Assembly: GCA_018302915.1 (NCBI GenBank)
Contig: JAGVZB010000011.1
Location: 1 to 13,579, forward strand
DNA length: 13,579 bases
Direction: 5' to 3'
DNA from: Candidatus Woesearchaeota archaeon
Lineage (GTDB): Archaea > Nanobdellota > Nanobdellia > SCGC-AAA011-G17 > GW2011-AR20
Shown here: piece by piece, positions 1-5,340 of the stretch
Layout of the letters: each line of letters starts with the position of its first letter
Position numbering within the stretch: the stretch's first letter is position 1
Program-made: the position numbers and the translations under genes
The notes under the pieces: generated by a model
The model's input: the letters and a program-made list of their open reading frames with translations, nothing else
Database searches by the model: none
Told to the model about the DNA's origin: nothing

Positions 1-1
1 T

Positions 2-244
2 GAATTTTTAGAAGAAAGAACTACACAACAATTGATAGGCATGCTTAAAGGATTAGCTAGTTATTACAATAGTACATCTCGAATTTATTCTATTAATGAG
101 GTTGATATTTATCGTAGAATAAATAAACTGCAGAATATAAAAAGTGCATTGCGAGTTGTAGGATCAGAACTGCAAAAAAGAGGAGCTATTATAACTACTA
201 AAAGTGGTGTCTCTATAGATGATCATTTAAACAGCTTACCATAG
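2..244 (+). CDS. Unknown protein, C-terminal 80 residues (5' end outside window)
   Basis: The frame is open from base 2 to a TAG stop at 242-244, so this is the tail of a gene that begins before the window. The visible 80 residues start EFLEERTTQQLIGML and end DDHLNSLP. They look soluble, probably mostly helical, with a basic central part (YRRINKLQNIKS) and no Cys, membrane segment or catalytic motif that I recognise. I cannot assign a family. It converges on the leftward small Cys-containing gene; about 85 bases with a weak hairpin and a T run separate it from that gene's ancestral end. An internal TTG at 32 could serve as a start, but the upstream continuation and lack of a promoter there make a truncated longer gene more likely. 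Confidence 0.7.
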   Translation, partial: EFLEERTTQQLIGMLKGLASYYNSTSRIYSINEVDIYRRINKLQNIKSALRVVGSELQKRGAIITTKSGVSIDDHLNSLP

Positions 245-265
245 AGACTAAATTATATGTTTATA

Positions 266-299
266 GTTAAAGGCTTAACGACTGTAATTAAAATTTTTT
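266..299 (+). terminator. Weak hairpin plus T6 run, possible 3' end signal
   Basis: Just downstream of the stop at 244, GTTAA (266-270) and TTAAC (275-279) can form a 5-bp stem with an AGGC loop. A run of six T follows at 294-299. T runs after a stop codon are the usual archaeal termination signal; the stem may be chance in AT-rich DNA. Confidence 0.3.
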
Positions 300-375
300 A
301 TATGCTGAAGAAAGAAGAAATAATAAAAATTAAATAGGACCTCTTGATTCTGCTGATTCAAGGATTTCTCTTATT

Positions 376-654
376 CTATCCATGCTTAATATAACATTTA
401 TATTCTTTTCCAGCATTTCCTGCAGCAAGCTTAAATGGCATTTCCTGCAGCAAGCTTAAATGCTCCCTTGCTTTTTTCATTAAATATTCTTCATCAGTTT
501 TGTCATATACTGCCTTGCAATGCTGGCAGAAATAATAATTCCATTGACCATTGTTCACATTAAATCTTATTTGTGTATATTCCAATCTATTATCATCTAT
601 AGGGCATTTAAATCCTGTTTGTGTTATCTTTACAGTTCTGTTTTCTAAGTCCAT
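376..654 (-). CDS. Small Cys-containing protein, frame altered by a 25-bp tandem duplication
   Basis: As it stands this encodes 92 residues from ATG at 654 to TAG at 376. The N-terminal part has a CP (in GFKCPIDD) and a CQHC motif about 25 residues later, which could bind zinc. I do not recognise the family. The last 19 codons look unnatural. An exact 25-bp tandem duplication (413-437 and 438-462) lies inside the gene, and 25 is not a multiple of three. Removing one copy restores a frame that reads on to TAA at 330-332, giving 99 residues with a plausible charged helical end (SMDRIREILESAESRGPI). The present ORF is therefore probably a recently frameshifted version of a 99-residue protein, or an assembly error. 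It lies 30 bases after the DUF4013 gene on the same strand and may be cotranscribed. An AT-rich TTTAAA centred about 25 bp upstream of the ATG could also act as its own TATA box. Confidence 0.6.
   Translation of the reverse strand: MDLENRTVKITQTGFKCPIDDNRLEYTQIRFNVNNGQWNYYFCQHCKAVYDKTDEEYLMKKAREHLSLLQEMPFKLAAGNAGKEYKCYIKHG
413..462. repeat. Exact 25-bp tandem duplication
   Basis: Two identical adjacent 25-bp units occupy 413-437 and 438-462, each running from GCATTTCCTG to CTTAAATG. The identity ends exactly at both borders. The unit begins CATTT and ends AAATG, a short inverted repeat that could promote slippage. It breaks the reading frame of the overlapping small gene. Confidence 0.95.
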
Positions 655-684
655 AATTTAAAAATAAAGAAAAAATTTAAAAAA

Positions 685-1422
685 TTACTTTAATTTGTTA
701 TATACCTCTCCAAATATTGTATAGCTTGTTATCATCACCATGAATGTTGCCAGTCCGCTGATTATTAATCCAATTATTAATGTAACAAACTGTATGTTCA
801 AGACAGCAAAGCCATAATTCAACCCTCCTGAAGCCAGGCTTATCACTATTGAATAAACGAGAACTGCAATCAATGCTATGAAATATTTTACGGTGAATGC
901 TTTTTTGAATACAATTCCTAGGCTGAATGCATTGCTGAACCTGTATTTTTCCATGTATCTCATCGTAGCTATTGGGATAAGGTAAGCAGCAAGCAATGCC
1001 ATCAGCAAGCCTATTATAAACAAAGGAATCATTGCTAAATTCTGAAGCAAAGTATTTTGTATCAGCTGATCAGACAACTGGTTGTTAAGGCTTAATCCTT
1101 GGTTCAATCCATACTGTATGATTATATTATATAATGTGGGGCCTACTGCAATCAAGATTAGTACTATTGCCGGAATCATGTAAATTATCCAGATGACCCA
1201 TGACAAGAAACCTTTAATGAATAAACTTCCAAAATTTTCCCATTTTGGCATTTCAAACTTCTTGTTCAGTGCTGTTCTTGCAGATTCCAGCCTGTATCCC
1301 TTGACAAGAAAACTAGTTATTATATTCACCAATGGAATTATCAACAGCACAACACCAATGCCCAGCTTGTTAAACTCCAAGAATGGCCTTTTTACAGCCC
1401 TCAAAAAATCAAAATCCATCAT
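685..1422 (-). CDS. DUF4013 family integral membrane protein
   Basis: Predicted multi-pass membrane protein of about 245 residues. After a short N-terminus (MMDFDFLRAVKRP) comes a first hydrophobic segment (GIGVVLLIIPLVN). The loop GYRLESARTAL ... EMPKWENFGSLFIKGF is the signature I associate with DUF4013, followed by four or five more hydrophobic segments to the C-terminus. The function of the family is unknown. A TTG at 1440 would give six more residues, but the ATG pair at 1422/1419 follows GGGGTGA on the mRNA, a good ribosome binding site, so I chose this start (1419 is equally possible). It starts about 30 bases after the scpA stop and is probably cotranscribed with scpA. Family assignment is from motif memory. 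Confidence 0.85.
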   Translation of the reverse strand: MMDFDFLRAVKRPFLEFNKLGIGVVLLIIPLVNIITSFLVKGYRLESARTALNKKFEMPKWENFGSLFIKGFLSWVIWIIYMIPAIVLILIAVGPTLYNIIIQYGLNQGLSLNNQLSDQLIQNTLLQNLAMIPLFIIGLLMALLAAYLIPIATMRYMEKYRFSNAFSLGIVFKKAFTVKYFIALIAVLVYSIVISLASGGLNYGFAVLNIQFVTLIIGLIISGLATFMVMITSYTIFGEVYNKLK

Positions 1423-1452
1423 CTTCACCCCATTATTCAATTGTTTTTGTTT

Positions 1453-2178
1453 TTATAAATCTTTTTGAAACACTTCGACATTGATCTCACCAAAAGGCTC
1501 ATCCTGCGAGATGCTGACTTTTTCCTGATTGTCAAGATGGAGCAGCGGAATAAACGTGAGTATTATGTCCTCCTTCTTGTCGCTGTTGACCAGTTTTGTC
1601 AATGTAAGCTTCTCTTTTTTGTTTGCCTTGAAGAAATCAATTATCTTGTTGTATATACTTGTTATAAGCTCAGAAATGTCAATCTTGTTTTCAGGAATTT
1701 TTACATCAACCCTGTTAAATATATCCCTCTTTACATTCCTTCTTTTTTCAACCTCAAGAGCCTTGTGCAAAGCATTCATCAAATCCTGAAGAGTTACTTT
1801 TCTCTTTCTAGGCATAGGTGTTTTTATAGTCAATCTTGGCTTTTCATATTCGGGATGAGGTGCATTTTCAAATAACTCTTCAAGCTCCTCAAATGTCTCT
1901 TCCTGCTTGAACAGCTGGGAATCAAAATTGGATATCTCCTCGTTTACAAGCTTGTTTGATTTTATCTTCAGGAGCAAAGCACATGCGAGCAGAACCTTTC
2001 CTGAAATGAAGAAGTTTGCCTCCTGCATGTTTTTAATAGCCTCGAGATATTTCTTTGACAAGAGGCTTATGTCTATGTTCCATGGATCCATCTGCTCTGA
2101 TTTTATAAGGTCAACAAGTATGGACTGCCATGTTATCTCGTCCTTCTGGATGAGCATGTTGTAGATTTGTTCATGCAT
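1453..2178 (-). CDS. scpA: Segregation and condensation protein A (kleisin)
   Basis: Encodes 241 residues matching ScpA, the kleisin that bridges the head domains of SMC dimers in the prokaryotic condensin complex during chromosome compaction and segregation. The N-terminal domain shows the hallmark SEQMDPWNIDISLLSKKYLE (about residues 27-46) and the helix ISGKVLLACALLLKIKS (about 59-75). An acidic, Pro-containing linker follows (about 85-115), with a C-terminal winged-helix region ending in IPLLHLDNQEKVSISQDEPFGEI. The length is normal for the family. The ATG at 2178 is 27 bp from the centre of an AT-rich TATA element, which supports a leaderless mRNA. No smc or scpB gene lies in the window. 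A DUF4013 gene follows closely on the same strand. Confidence 0.9.
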   Translation of the reverse strand: MHEQIYNMLIQKDEITWQSILVDLIKSEQMDPWNIDISLLSKKYLEAIKNMQEANFFISGKVLLACALLLKIKSNKLVNEEISNFDSQLFKQEETFEELEELFENAPHPEYEKPRLTIKTPMPRKRKVTLQDLMNALHKALEVEKRRNVKRDIFNRVDVKIPENKIDISELITSIYNKIIDFFKANKKEKLTLTKLVNSDKKEDIILTFIPLLHLDNQEKVSISQDEPFGEINVEVFQKDL

Positions 2179-2198
2179 ATCAAGGCTATGACTACCGA

Positions 2199-2210
2199 AT
2201 ATATATAAAA
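2199..2210 (-). promoter_or_regulatory. TATA box of scpA
   Basis: On the minus strand this reads TTTTATATATAT. Its centre lies about 27 bp upstream of the scpA ATG at 2178, the usual archaeal spacing from TATA centre to transcription start. The mRNA would then begin at or next to the start codon. Confidence 0.6.
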
Positions 2211-2223
2211 ATATGTAACTACT

Positions 2224-2271
2224 TTAAAATAAGAACTCACCGAAAGCTTTATAAATAAGTAATATACCCAT
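2224..2271 (-). CDS. Possible 15-residue micro-ORF with strong ribosome binding site
   Basis: On the minus strand, GAGGTGAT (2285-2278) lies 6 nt before an ATG at 2271. That ATG opens a 15-codon frame, MGILLIYKAFGEFLF, with stop TAA at 2224. The Shine-Dalgarno match is excellent, but the ORF is tiny and the same bases can be read as the 5' part of the plus-strand RNA candidate. It could be a leader peptide downstream of the eS31 gene, or chance. Confidence 0.2.
   Translation of the reverse strand: MGILLIYKAFGEFLF
2248..2256 (+). promoter_or_regulatory. TATA box and BRE for a plus-strand small RNA
   Basis: TTTATAAAT preceded by the purine-rich CGAAAGC (2241-2247) resembles an archaeal BRE plus TATA box. 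It faces right in a gap between two leftward genes, so no annotated protein gene uses it. The expected start is about 27 bp beyond its centre, near 2279, immediately before a GC-rich hairpin. Confidence 0.5.
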
Positions 2272-2278
2272 ATATTAA

Positions 2279-2335
2279 TCACCTCTTTTTTCCCAGGAAG
2301 ATTCTGTCTTCGGGCGGAGTCTTCGTGGGTTTAAA
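2279..2335 (+). ncRNA. Candidate small RNA with long UUCG-capped hairpin
   Basis: Positions 2292-2329 fold on the plus strand into one hairpin: 16 base pairs with a single G-G mismatch, capped by a UUCG tetraloop (2309-2312) closed by C-G, the hyperstable cUUCGg type. Three of the pairs are G-U, which would become A-C mismatches in the opposite transcript, so the plus strand is the likelier RNA. The hairpin is about 60% G+C inside a very AT-rich gap. A TATA box at 2248-2256 predicts a start near 2279. The 5' end would then read AUCACCUCUUUUUU, whose first eight bases equal the anti-Shine-Dalgarno core of 16S rRNA. Only a short T3 follows the hairpin, so the 3' end is uncertain. I do not recognise a known RNA family; boundaries are inferred. 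Confidence 0.45.
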
Positions 2336-2403
2336 ATAATGGTTATTTACCTAAATTAAGAAAGAACGATTAAAAATTATTAAATGGCTTTAAATTTAGG
2401 TAA

Positions 2404-2586
2404 TTACTTCTTAATCTGAACATATCCGCATTTTCCGCAGTGCAATCTGTCCTTGTGCTCTGCAAGAAATATTCCAGAACCGCATTTTGGGCAGGTTTTT
2501 GCCCTGATCAGGCTGTTTCCTTCAAGCTTATACTTTGCGTACTTCTTACTTGGAGACTTGTTTTTTGGCTTTTTCTTTTTTGTCAT
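2404..2586 (-). CDS. rps27ae: 30S ribosomal protein eS31 (S27ae)
   Basis: A 60-residue zinc-ribbon protein of the archaeal/eukaryal small ribosomal subunit. After a Lys-rich N-terminus comes SKKYAKYKLEGN, then the zinc ribbon CPKCG ... LAEHKDRLHCGKCGY with Cys32, Cys35, Cys50 and Cys53. The length is typical of archaeal S27ae, which lacks the ubiquitin fused in eukaryotes. Its first 13 or so codons overlap the 3' end of the eS24 gene by 41 bases in another frame. The overlap encodes a Lys-rich tail in one protein and a Lys-rich head in the other. It is the last gene of the rpo7 operon. Confidence 0.95.
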   Translation of the reverse strand: MTKKKKPKNKSPSKKYAKYKLEGNSLIRAKTCPKCGSGIFLAEHKDRLHCGKCGYVQIKK

Positions 2587-2848
2587 TTTTCTTCTTTTTA
2601 TTATCTAATTCAAATTTATTGTAAGCTTCCCTGTCCTTGTATATATAGGCATAAGTTACACTTTTTCCAAACCCATATTTTGTGTAAGTGCCTCTTACAG
2701 ATATAAGATCTTCCTTGCTGCTTGTTATTTCAGCTATTTTTTTCCTTATTTCAGTTATGTTAGGGGTCCTGTTGTTGAGATGATTTACCTCTATAGTGTA
2801 TTCTTCCCTGCTGCACAGCTTGTTGTCAAAATCCTTTAGAACCTTCAT
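2546..2848 (-). CDS. rps24e: 30S ribosomal protein eS24
   Basis: A 100-residue member of the eS24 family: N-terminal beta strand MKVLKDFDNKLCSREEYTIEV, then TPNITEIRKKIAEI and the conserved TKYGFGKSVTYAYIYKD segment (about residues 56-72), ending in a very basic tail (KKKKNDKKEKAKK). It is a structural component of the archaeal small subunit. Its ATG at 2848 overlaps the spt4 stop by 4 bases, a normal sign of translational coupling, and its 3' end overlaps the eS31 gene by 41 bases. The order spt4 - eS24 - eS31 is conserved in archaea. Confidence 0.95.
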   Translation of the reverse strand: MKVLKDFDNKLCSREEYTIEVNHLNNRTPNITEIRKKIAEITSSKEDLISVRGTYTKYGFGKSVTYAYIYKDREAYNKFELDNKKKKNDKKEKAKKQVSK

Positions 2849-3027
2849 CTTATCTTTATTGCATATTCCCCCTTGGCATTTATCCCTATCTTTTTTGCAA
2901 CCTCTGACTTGTTTACATCTATTATGAATATCCTTCCTTTCCAGTTGTCCGTGAACTTTTCATTATTGTCATTAGGGCATTTGTCCTTTTCCACAAACAT
3001 CTTGCATTCCTTACATACTTTTCTCAT
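2845..3027 (-). CDS. spt4: Transcription elongation factor Spt4 (RpoE'')
   Basis: A 60-residue protein matching archaeal Spt4, which pairs with the NGN domain of Spt5 and binds the RNA polymerase clamp to raise processivity. The N-terminal zinc-ribbon half has CKEC (Cys5, Cys8) and a CP at Cys17. The C-terminal half NWKGRIFIIDVNKSEVAKKIGI ... YAIKIR is typical. The fourth zinc ligand is odd: families usually have CPxC, whereas here the text reads CPNDNN, so the last Cys is absent. Either another residue completes the site or zinc is not bound. The gene overlaps the unknown ORF upstream by 17 bases and eS24 by 4 bases, within the rpo7 operon. Confidence 0.92.
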   Translation of the reverse strand: MRKVCKECKMFVEKDKCPNDNNEKFTDNWKGRIFIIDVNKSEVAKKIGINAKGEYAIKIR

Positions 3028-3334
3028 TATATCCTGACCTATTCATTATTGTTCTTACATCATCTCTTAAAAATGAAGGTATAAAAAAATCAGATAGCAC
3101 ATATTCCCTTTTTGAGATATCAACAGCAATAAACCTTGGATGTACGCTGCCATACTCATGTCTCATGGTTAATTCTGTTGTTCCATTTAAATTAGAAGAT
3201 TCAATTTTTGCTCCTTTATAGCGTACATTATTTTCTGCATTTAATGACCTTAATAATAATCCAGTAAATTCTGATGGAGAAATATTCCTATCCCCAATGT
3301 GATCTTCTAGTCTTCCGTTATCATATTTCATCAT
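3011..3334 (-). CDS. Unknown 107-residue protein inside the rpo7-spt4 operon
   Basis: I do not recognise this protein. A start at ATG 3364 would overlap rpo7 by 34 bases, but ATGATG at 3334/3331 overlaps the rpo7 stop as ATGA, the usual coupling arrangement, so I chose 3334. The sequence begins MMKYDNGRLEDHIGDRNIS and has an alternating region suggesting beta strands (NGTTELTMRHEYGSVHPRFIAVD). It ends in a more helical FFIPSFLRDDVRTIMNRSG. It has no Cys, membrane segment or obvious catalytic motif. It sits between rpo7 and spt4, normally adjacent or nearly so in archaea, and overlaps spt4 by 17 bases. Tight coupling on both sides suggests a role connected with transcription or ribosome synthesis, but that is only context. 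Confidence 0.75.
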   Translation of the reverse strand: MMKYDNGRLEDHIGDRNISPSEFTGLLLRSLNAENNVRYKGAKIESSNLNGTTELTMRHEYGSVHPRFIAVDISKREYVLSDFFIPSFLRDDVRTIMNRSGYNEKSM

Positions 3335-3876
3335 TTTTTCTTCTTTGGCTTTTCCTTGAGCCATGACAATTCACCCATATACGGCTGCCTCATTGTAAGG
3401 CCAATCTTTGGATCCCTTATGTTCTTGTAGCTTATGGCTATTATCCTAGACCTGCATAAATCCTTTACTTTTAAATTCTGCTTTGTTTCCTTTCCTGTAA
3501 GGACCCCTGACTTGCTGAAAGTCACGTAATCATCCATTGTCTGGCTTATATGAATCATGCCGTCTATCGGGCCTATATTTATGAAAGCGCCAAAGTCAGT
3601 TATGTCCGTTATTTCTCCAAGGCATACTTCCTGCAATTCAGGCTTGAATACCAGTATCTTGAATGTAGTGTCGTAATAAGCACCGCCGTCTCCGGGAATT
3701 ATTATCCCCTCACCTATATTGATGACCTCGCTTACACCGATGGCAATTCCAAGGTCCTTGCTTATGAATGTTTCAAACTGGTCGTTCAGCTGCTTAATCA
3801 CTGAATCATTTATATCTTCTCCAAAATACCTCGGATCAATCCTTATATGGCTTCTTAGCTCAATTTCATAAAACAT
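3331..3876 (-). CDS. rpo7: DNA-directed RNA polymerase subunit Rpo7 (RpoE')
   Basis: A 181-residue homologue of archaeal Rpo7, which with Rpo4 forms the stalk of RNA polymerase that binds nascent RNA and aids open-complex formation and termination. The N-terminal tip domain (MFYEIELRSHIRIDPRYFGED, then EGIIIPGDGGAYYDTTFKILVF, about residues 1-80) is followed by an S1 domain. The S1 domain opens with CLGEITDITDFGAFINIGPIDGMIHISQ (about 85-112) and ends with the conserved KIGLTMRQPYMG. Full length for the family, with a Lys-rich end. First gene of a leftward operon with an unknown ORF, spt4, eS24 and eS31. The rpo4 gene is not in the window. Confidence 0.95.
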   Translation of the reverse strand: MFYEIELRSHIRIDPRYFGEDINDSVIKQLNDQFETFISKDLGIAIGVSEVINIGEGIIIPGDGGAYYDTTFKILVFKPELQEVCLGEITDITDFGAFINIGPIDGMIHISQTMDDYVTFSKSGVLTGKETKQNLKVKDLCRSRIIAISYKNIRDPKIGLTMRQPYMGELSWLKEKPKKKK

Positions 3877-3900
3877 TTTAGTTAAATTTTAAGATTTAAG

Positions 3901-3910
3901 GTTTTTAAAG
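3901..3910 (-). promoter_or_regulatory. Probable TATA element of the rpo7 operon
   Basis: Minus strand reads CTTTAAAAAC with its centre about 30 bp before the rpo7 ATG at 3876. This would give a very short or absent leader. The surrounding DNA is so AT-rich that other positions are possible. Confidence 0.4.
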
Positions 3911-3997
3911 TTAACTTTTATCAAAATATTTTGTTTTTAGTGGGTTGTTTTGGATTGGGGCATTTTTTGTAAACTTTTTTTTGCATAAATAAAAAAT

Positions 3998-4354
3998 CTA
4001 AGGAAGATTAAGGTTATATAACATCAGATATTTTTTCTGCTTTATCCTTATTATCGGCAATTCAAGATTTTTTATCAGCTTCCTATCGTTCGTGGCTATT
4101 ATATAACCATTTTTCAGGCTTAAAATATCTTCATCAACATATGAATTTTTGCTGTTTATGACTTTCATGTTTTTATTTTTTATTATATCCAAGGCAAGTT
4201 TTCCAAATTTTTTATCTTCCAGTTCCTTCAAAGTCCCGCTAAGAATGCATAATTCATACCTGAATTTGGATATTCTCTCTATCTCTGAGATGAAATCAAT
4301 CCTGAATTTAAGACAGGACAACAGGAAATTAGTGTCAAGTATTATTTTATACAT
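3998..4354 (-). CDS. PIN-domain nuclease, Fcf1/VapC9-like
   Basis: About 118 residues forming a single PIN domain, an RNase fold using acidic residues and Mg2+. The N-terminal strand YKIILDTNFLL has the first catalytic Asp, followed by LKFRIDFISEIERI, which resembles the archaeal Fcf1/Utp24-like group associated with small-subunit rRNA maturation. Further acidic positions are in TLKELED, VDEDIL and the conserved ATNDRKL near residue 90. An ATG at 4363 would add three residues, but the TATA box at 4374-4383 is too close to it. The ATG at 4354 is 25 bp from the TATA centre, so a leaderless start there is better. No antitoxin gene is adjacent, which favours a housekeeping role over a VapC toxin; the division between the two is uncertain by eye. 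Confidence 0.85.
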   Translation of the reverse strand: MYKIILDTNFLLSCLKFRIDFISEIERISKFRYELCILSGTLKELEDKKFGKLALDIIKNKNMKVINSKNSYVDEDILSLKNGYIIATNDRKLIKNLELPIIRIKQKKYLMLYNLNLP

Positions 4355-4373
4355 ATATTCCATTGGAGTAATG

Positions 4374-4383
4374 CTTATAAAAA
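4374..4383. promoter_or_regulatory. Single TATA box shared by two divergent leaderless genes
   Basis: CTTATAAAAA is nearly symmetrical, and its centre (about 4379) is 25 bp from the PIN gene ATG at 4354 (leftward) and 24 bp from the ATG at 4403 (rightward). No second TATA-like element fits either gene as well, so one element probably serves both directions and both mRNAs start at their AUG. Confidence 0.55.
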
Positions 4384-4402
4384 GATTTCTTAGGAATTTA
4401 GT

Positions 4403-4651
4403 ATGGCATTAAAAAATATAGAAGGAATTGTCTTGGAATGCCGCTTATCAAGAAGGCCTTTTTTTTGGTATGATATTCATTATGTTGTTTTAAAAAATGG
4501 CGAAAGATTTTGCTATTTAAACAGATGCCAAGATCCAGTAATCAAACCCAGTGAGGAGGTTAAGGCTTCTATCATTCCCTTTCTTAAAAGAAGAAGCTGC
4601 TATGGAAATGTTTATCCTTTGGCATTGCTGGACAGAAAACTTTATAAATAA
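4403..4651 (+). CDS. Unknown 82-residue protein
   Basis: I cannot assign this to a family. It begins MALKNIEGIVLECRLSRRPFFWYDIHYVVLKNGERFCYLNR, which looks like a run of beta strands. It ends SIIPFLKRRSCYGNVYPLALLDRKLYK, basic and aromatic. Three Cys are scattered without a pairwise zinc pattern. A small beta-barrel, perhaps nucleic-acid binding, fits the composition but is only a guess. The start ATG is 24 bp from the shared TATA box, so the mRNA is probably leaderless. The last codons of the gene contain the TATA box of psmB. Codon use looks like its neighbours. Confidence 0.7.
   Translation: MALKNIEGIVLECRLSRRPFFWYDIHYVVLKNGERFCYLNRCQDPVIKPSEEVKASIIPFLKRRSCYGNVYPLALLDRKLYK
4641..4649 (+). 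promoter_or_regulatory. TATA box of psmB
   Basis: TTTATAAAT overlaps the last codons of the preceding 82-residue gene. The predicted start near 4672 gives a leader of about 20 nt before the psmB ATG at 4693. That leader includes AAGTGAG, a modest ribosome binding site. Confidence 0.55.
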
Positions 4652-4692
4652 CATAACTTTAATATTTCTTAATGTGTTCTAAGTGAGTGGAA

Positions 4693-5328
4693 ATGGAAAA
4701 AGAAAAATTAAAAACAGGCACTACCCTCGTCGGGGTTGTTGGAAAGGATTCTGTTATTTTGGCGGCAGACAAAAGGGTTACATTGGCTGGGAGGATAGTA
4801 GTTGACAAGAAATTCAACAAGATACTTCAGGTCAATGATTATCTGATAGTTGCAATGAGTGGATCAGTTTCGGATGCCCAATTGCTTACAAAATATCTCA
4901 GGGCTAACCTTAAATTGAATGAATTAAAAAGGAACAAGCCAAATGACACAAAAGAATCAGTTAACTTTCTTTCAAACATCATATATGGCTCTGCAAGGCA
5001 GTTCATTCCTGCAATAGTGGGATTTCTAGTTGCCGGAAGGGATGAATCAGGAGTACATCTCTATGAAGTAGGGATAGACGGCTCGATAATAGAGTACACT
5101 GACTATACATCAGACGGCTCAGGAATGATGTATGCAACAGGAACAATGGAAGCCAATTATAAAAAAGGAATGACAAGCCAGGAATTAATCAAGCTTGCTG
5201 TTCAGGCAGTCAATTCAGCAATGCAGAGGGATGCAGCCTCAGGCAATGGAGTAGAGGTATATCAGATAACAAAGGACGACATAAAAAAGGTTTTTGAAAA
5301 GGAAGTCAATTCAATTATTTCAGTATAA
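4693..5328 (+). CDS. psmB: 20S proteasome beta subunit
   Basis: Encodes the catalytic beta subunit of the archaeal 20S proteasome, which forms the inner heptameric rings and degrades unfolded proteins. A propeptide of nine residues (MEKEKLKTG) precedes the cleavage site G-TTLVG, leaving the nucleophilic Thr at the N-terminus of the mature chain. Mature Asp17 (in LAADKRVT) and the catalytic Lys (KKFNKILQ, position 34 here, equivalent to Lys33) are present. So are GSVSDAQ and the late RDAASGNG motif. A GTG at 4687 would add two residues, but ATG 4693 with AAGTGAG upstream is preferred. It lies 12 bases before the aCPSF1 gene, an association seen in other archaea. The alpha subunit is not in the window. 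Confidence 0.95.
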   Translation: MEKEKLKTGTTLVGVVGKDSVILAADKRVTLAGRIVVDKKFNKILQVNDYLIVAMSGSVSDAQLLTKYLRANLKLNELKRNKPNDTKESVNFLSNIIYGSARQFIPAIVGFLVAGRDESGVHLYEVGIDGSIIEYTDYTSDGSGMMYATGTMEANYKKGMTSQELIKLAVQAVNSAMQRDAASGNGVEVYQITKDDIKKVFEKEVNSIISV

Positions 5329-5340
5329 GTTCTAATAATA

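Noticed and set aside
1465..2164. Rightward ORFs of 85-136 codons opposite scpA
   Set aside because: They are antisense shadows of scpA, a clear family member. Their products have no recognisable motif and no promoter or ribosome binding site was seen.
2292..2329. Hairpin as a bacterial-type terminator of the eS31 operon
   Set aside because: On the minus strand the hairpin is followed by A residues rather than U, and three of its pairs become A-C mismatches.
2279..2335. H/ACA or C/D box guide RNA
   Set aside because: There is no ACA trinucleotide at the right distance, no internal guide pocket and no C (RUGAUGA) or D (CUGA) boxes in order.
3998..4354. VapC toxin of a VapBC module
   Set aside because: No antitoxin gene is adjacent; the divergent neighbour does not look like a VapB, and the sequence is nearer to Fcf1-like housekeeping PIN proteins.
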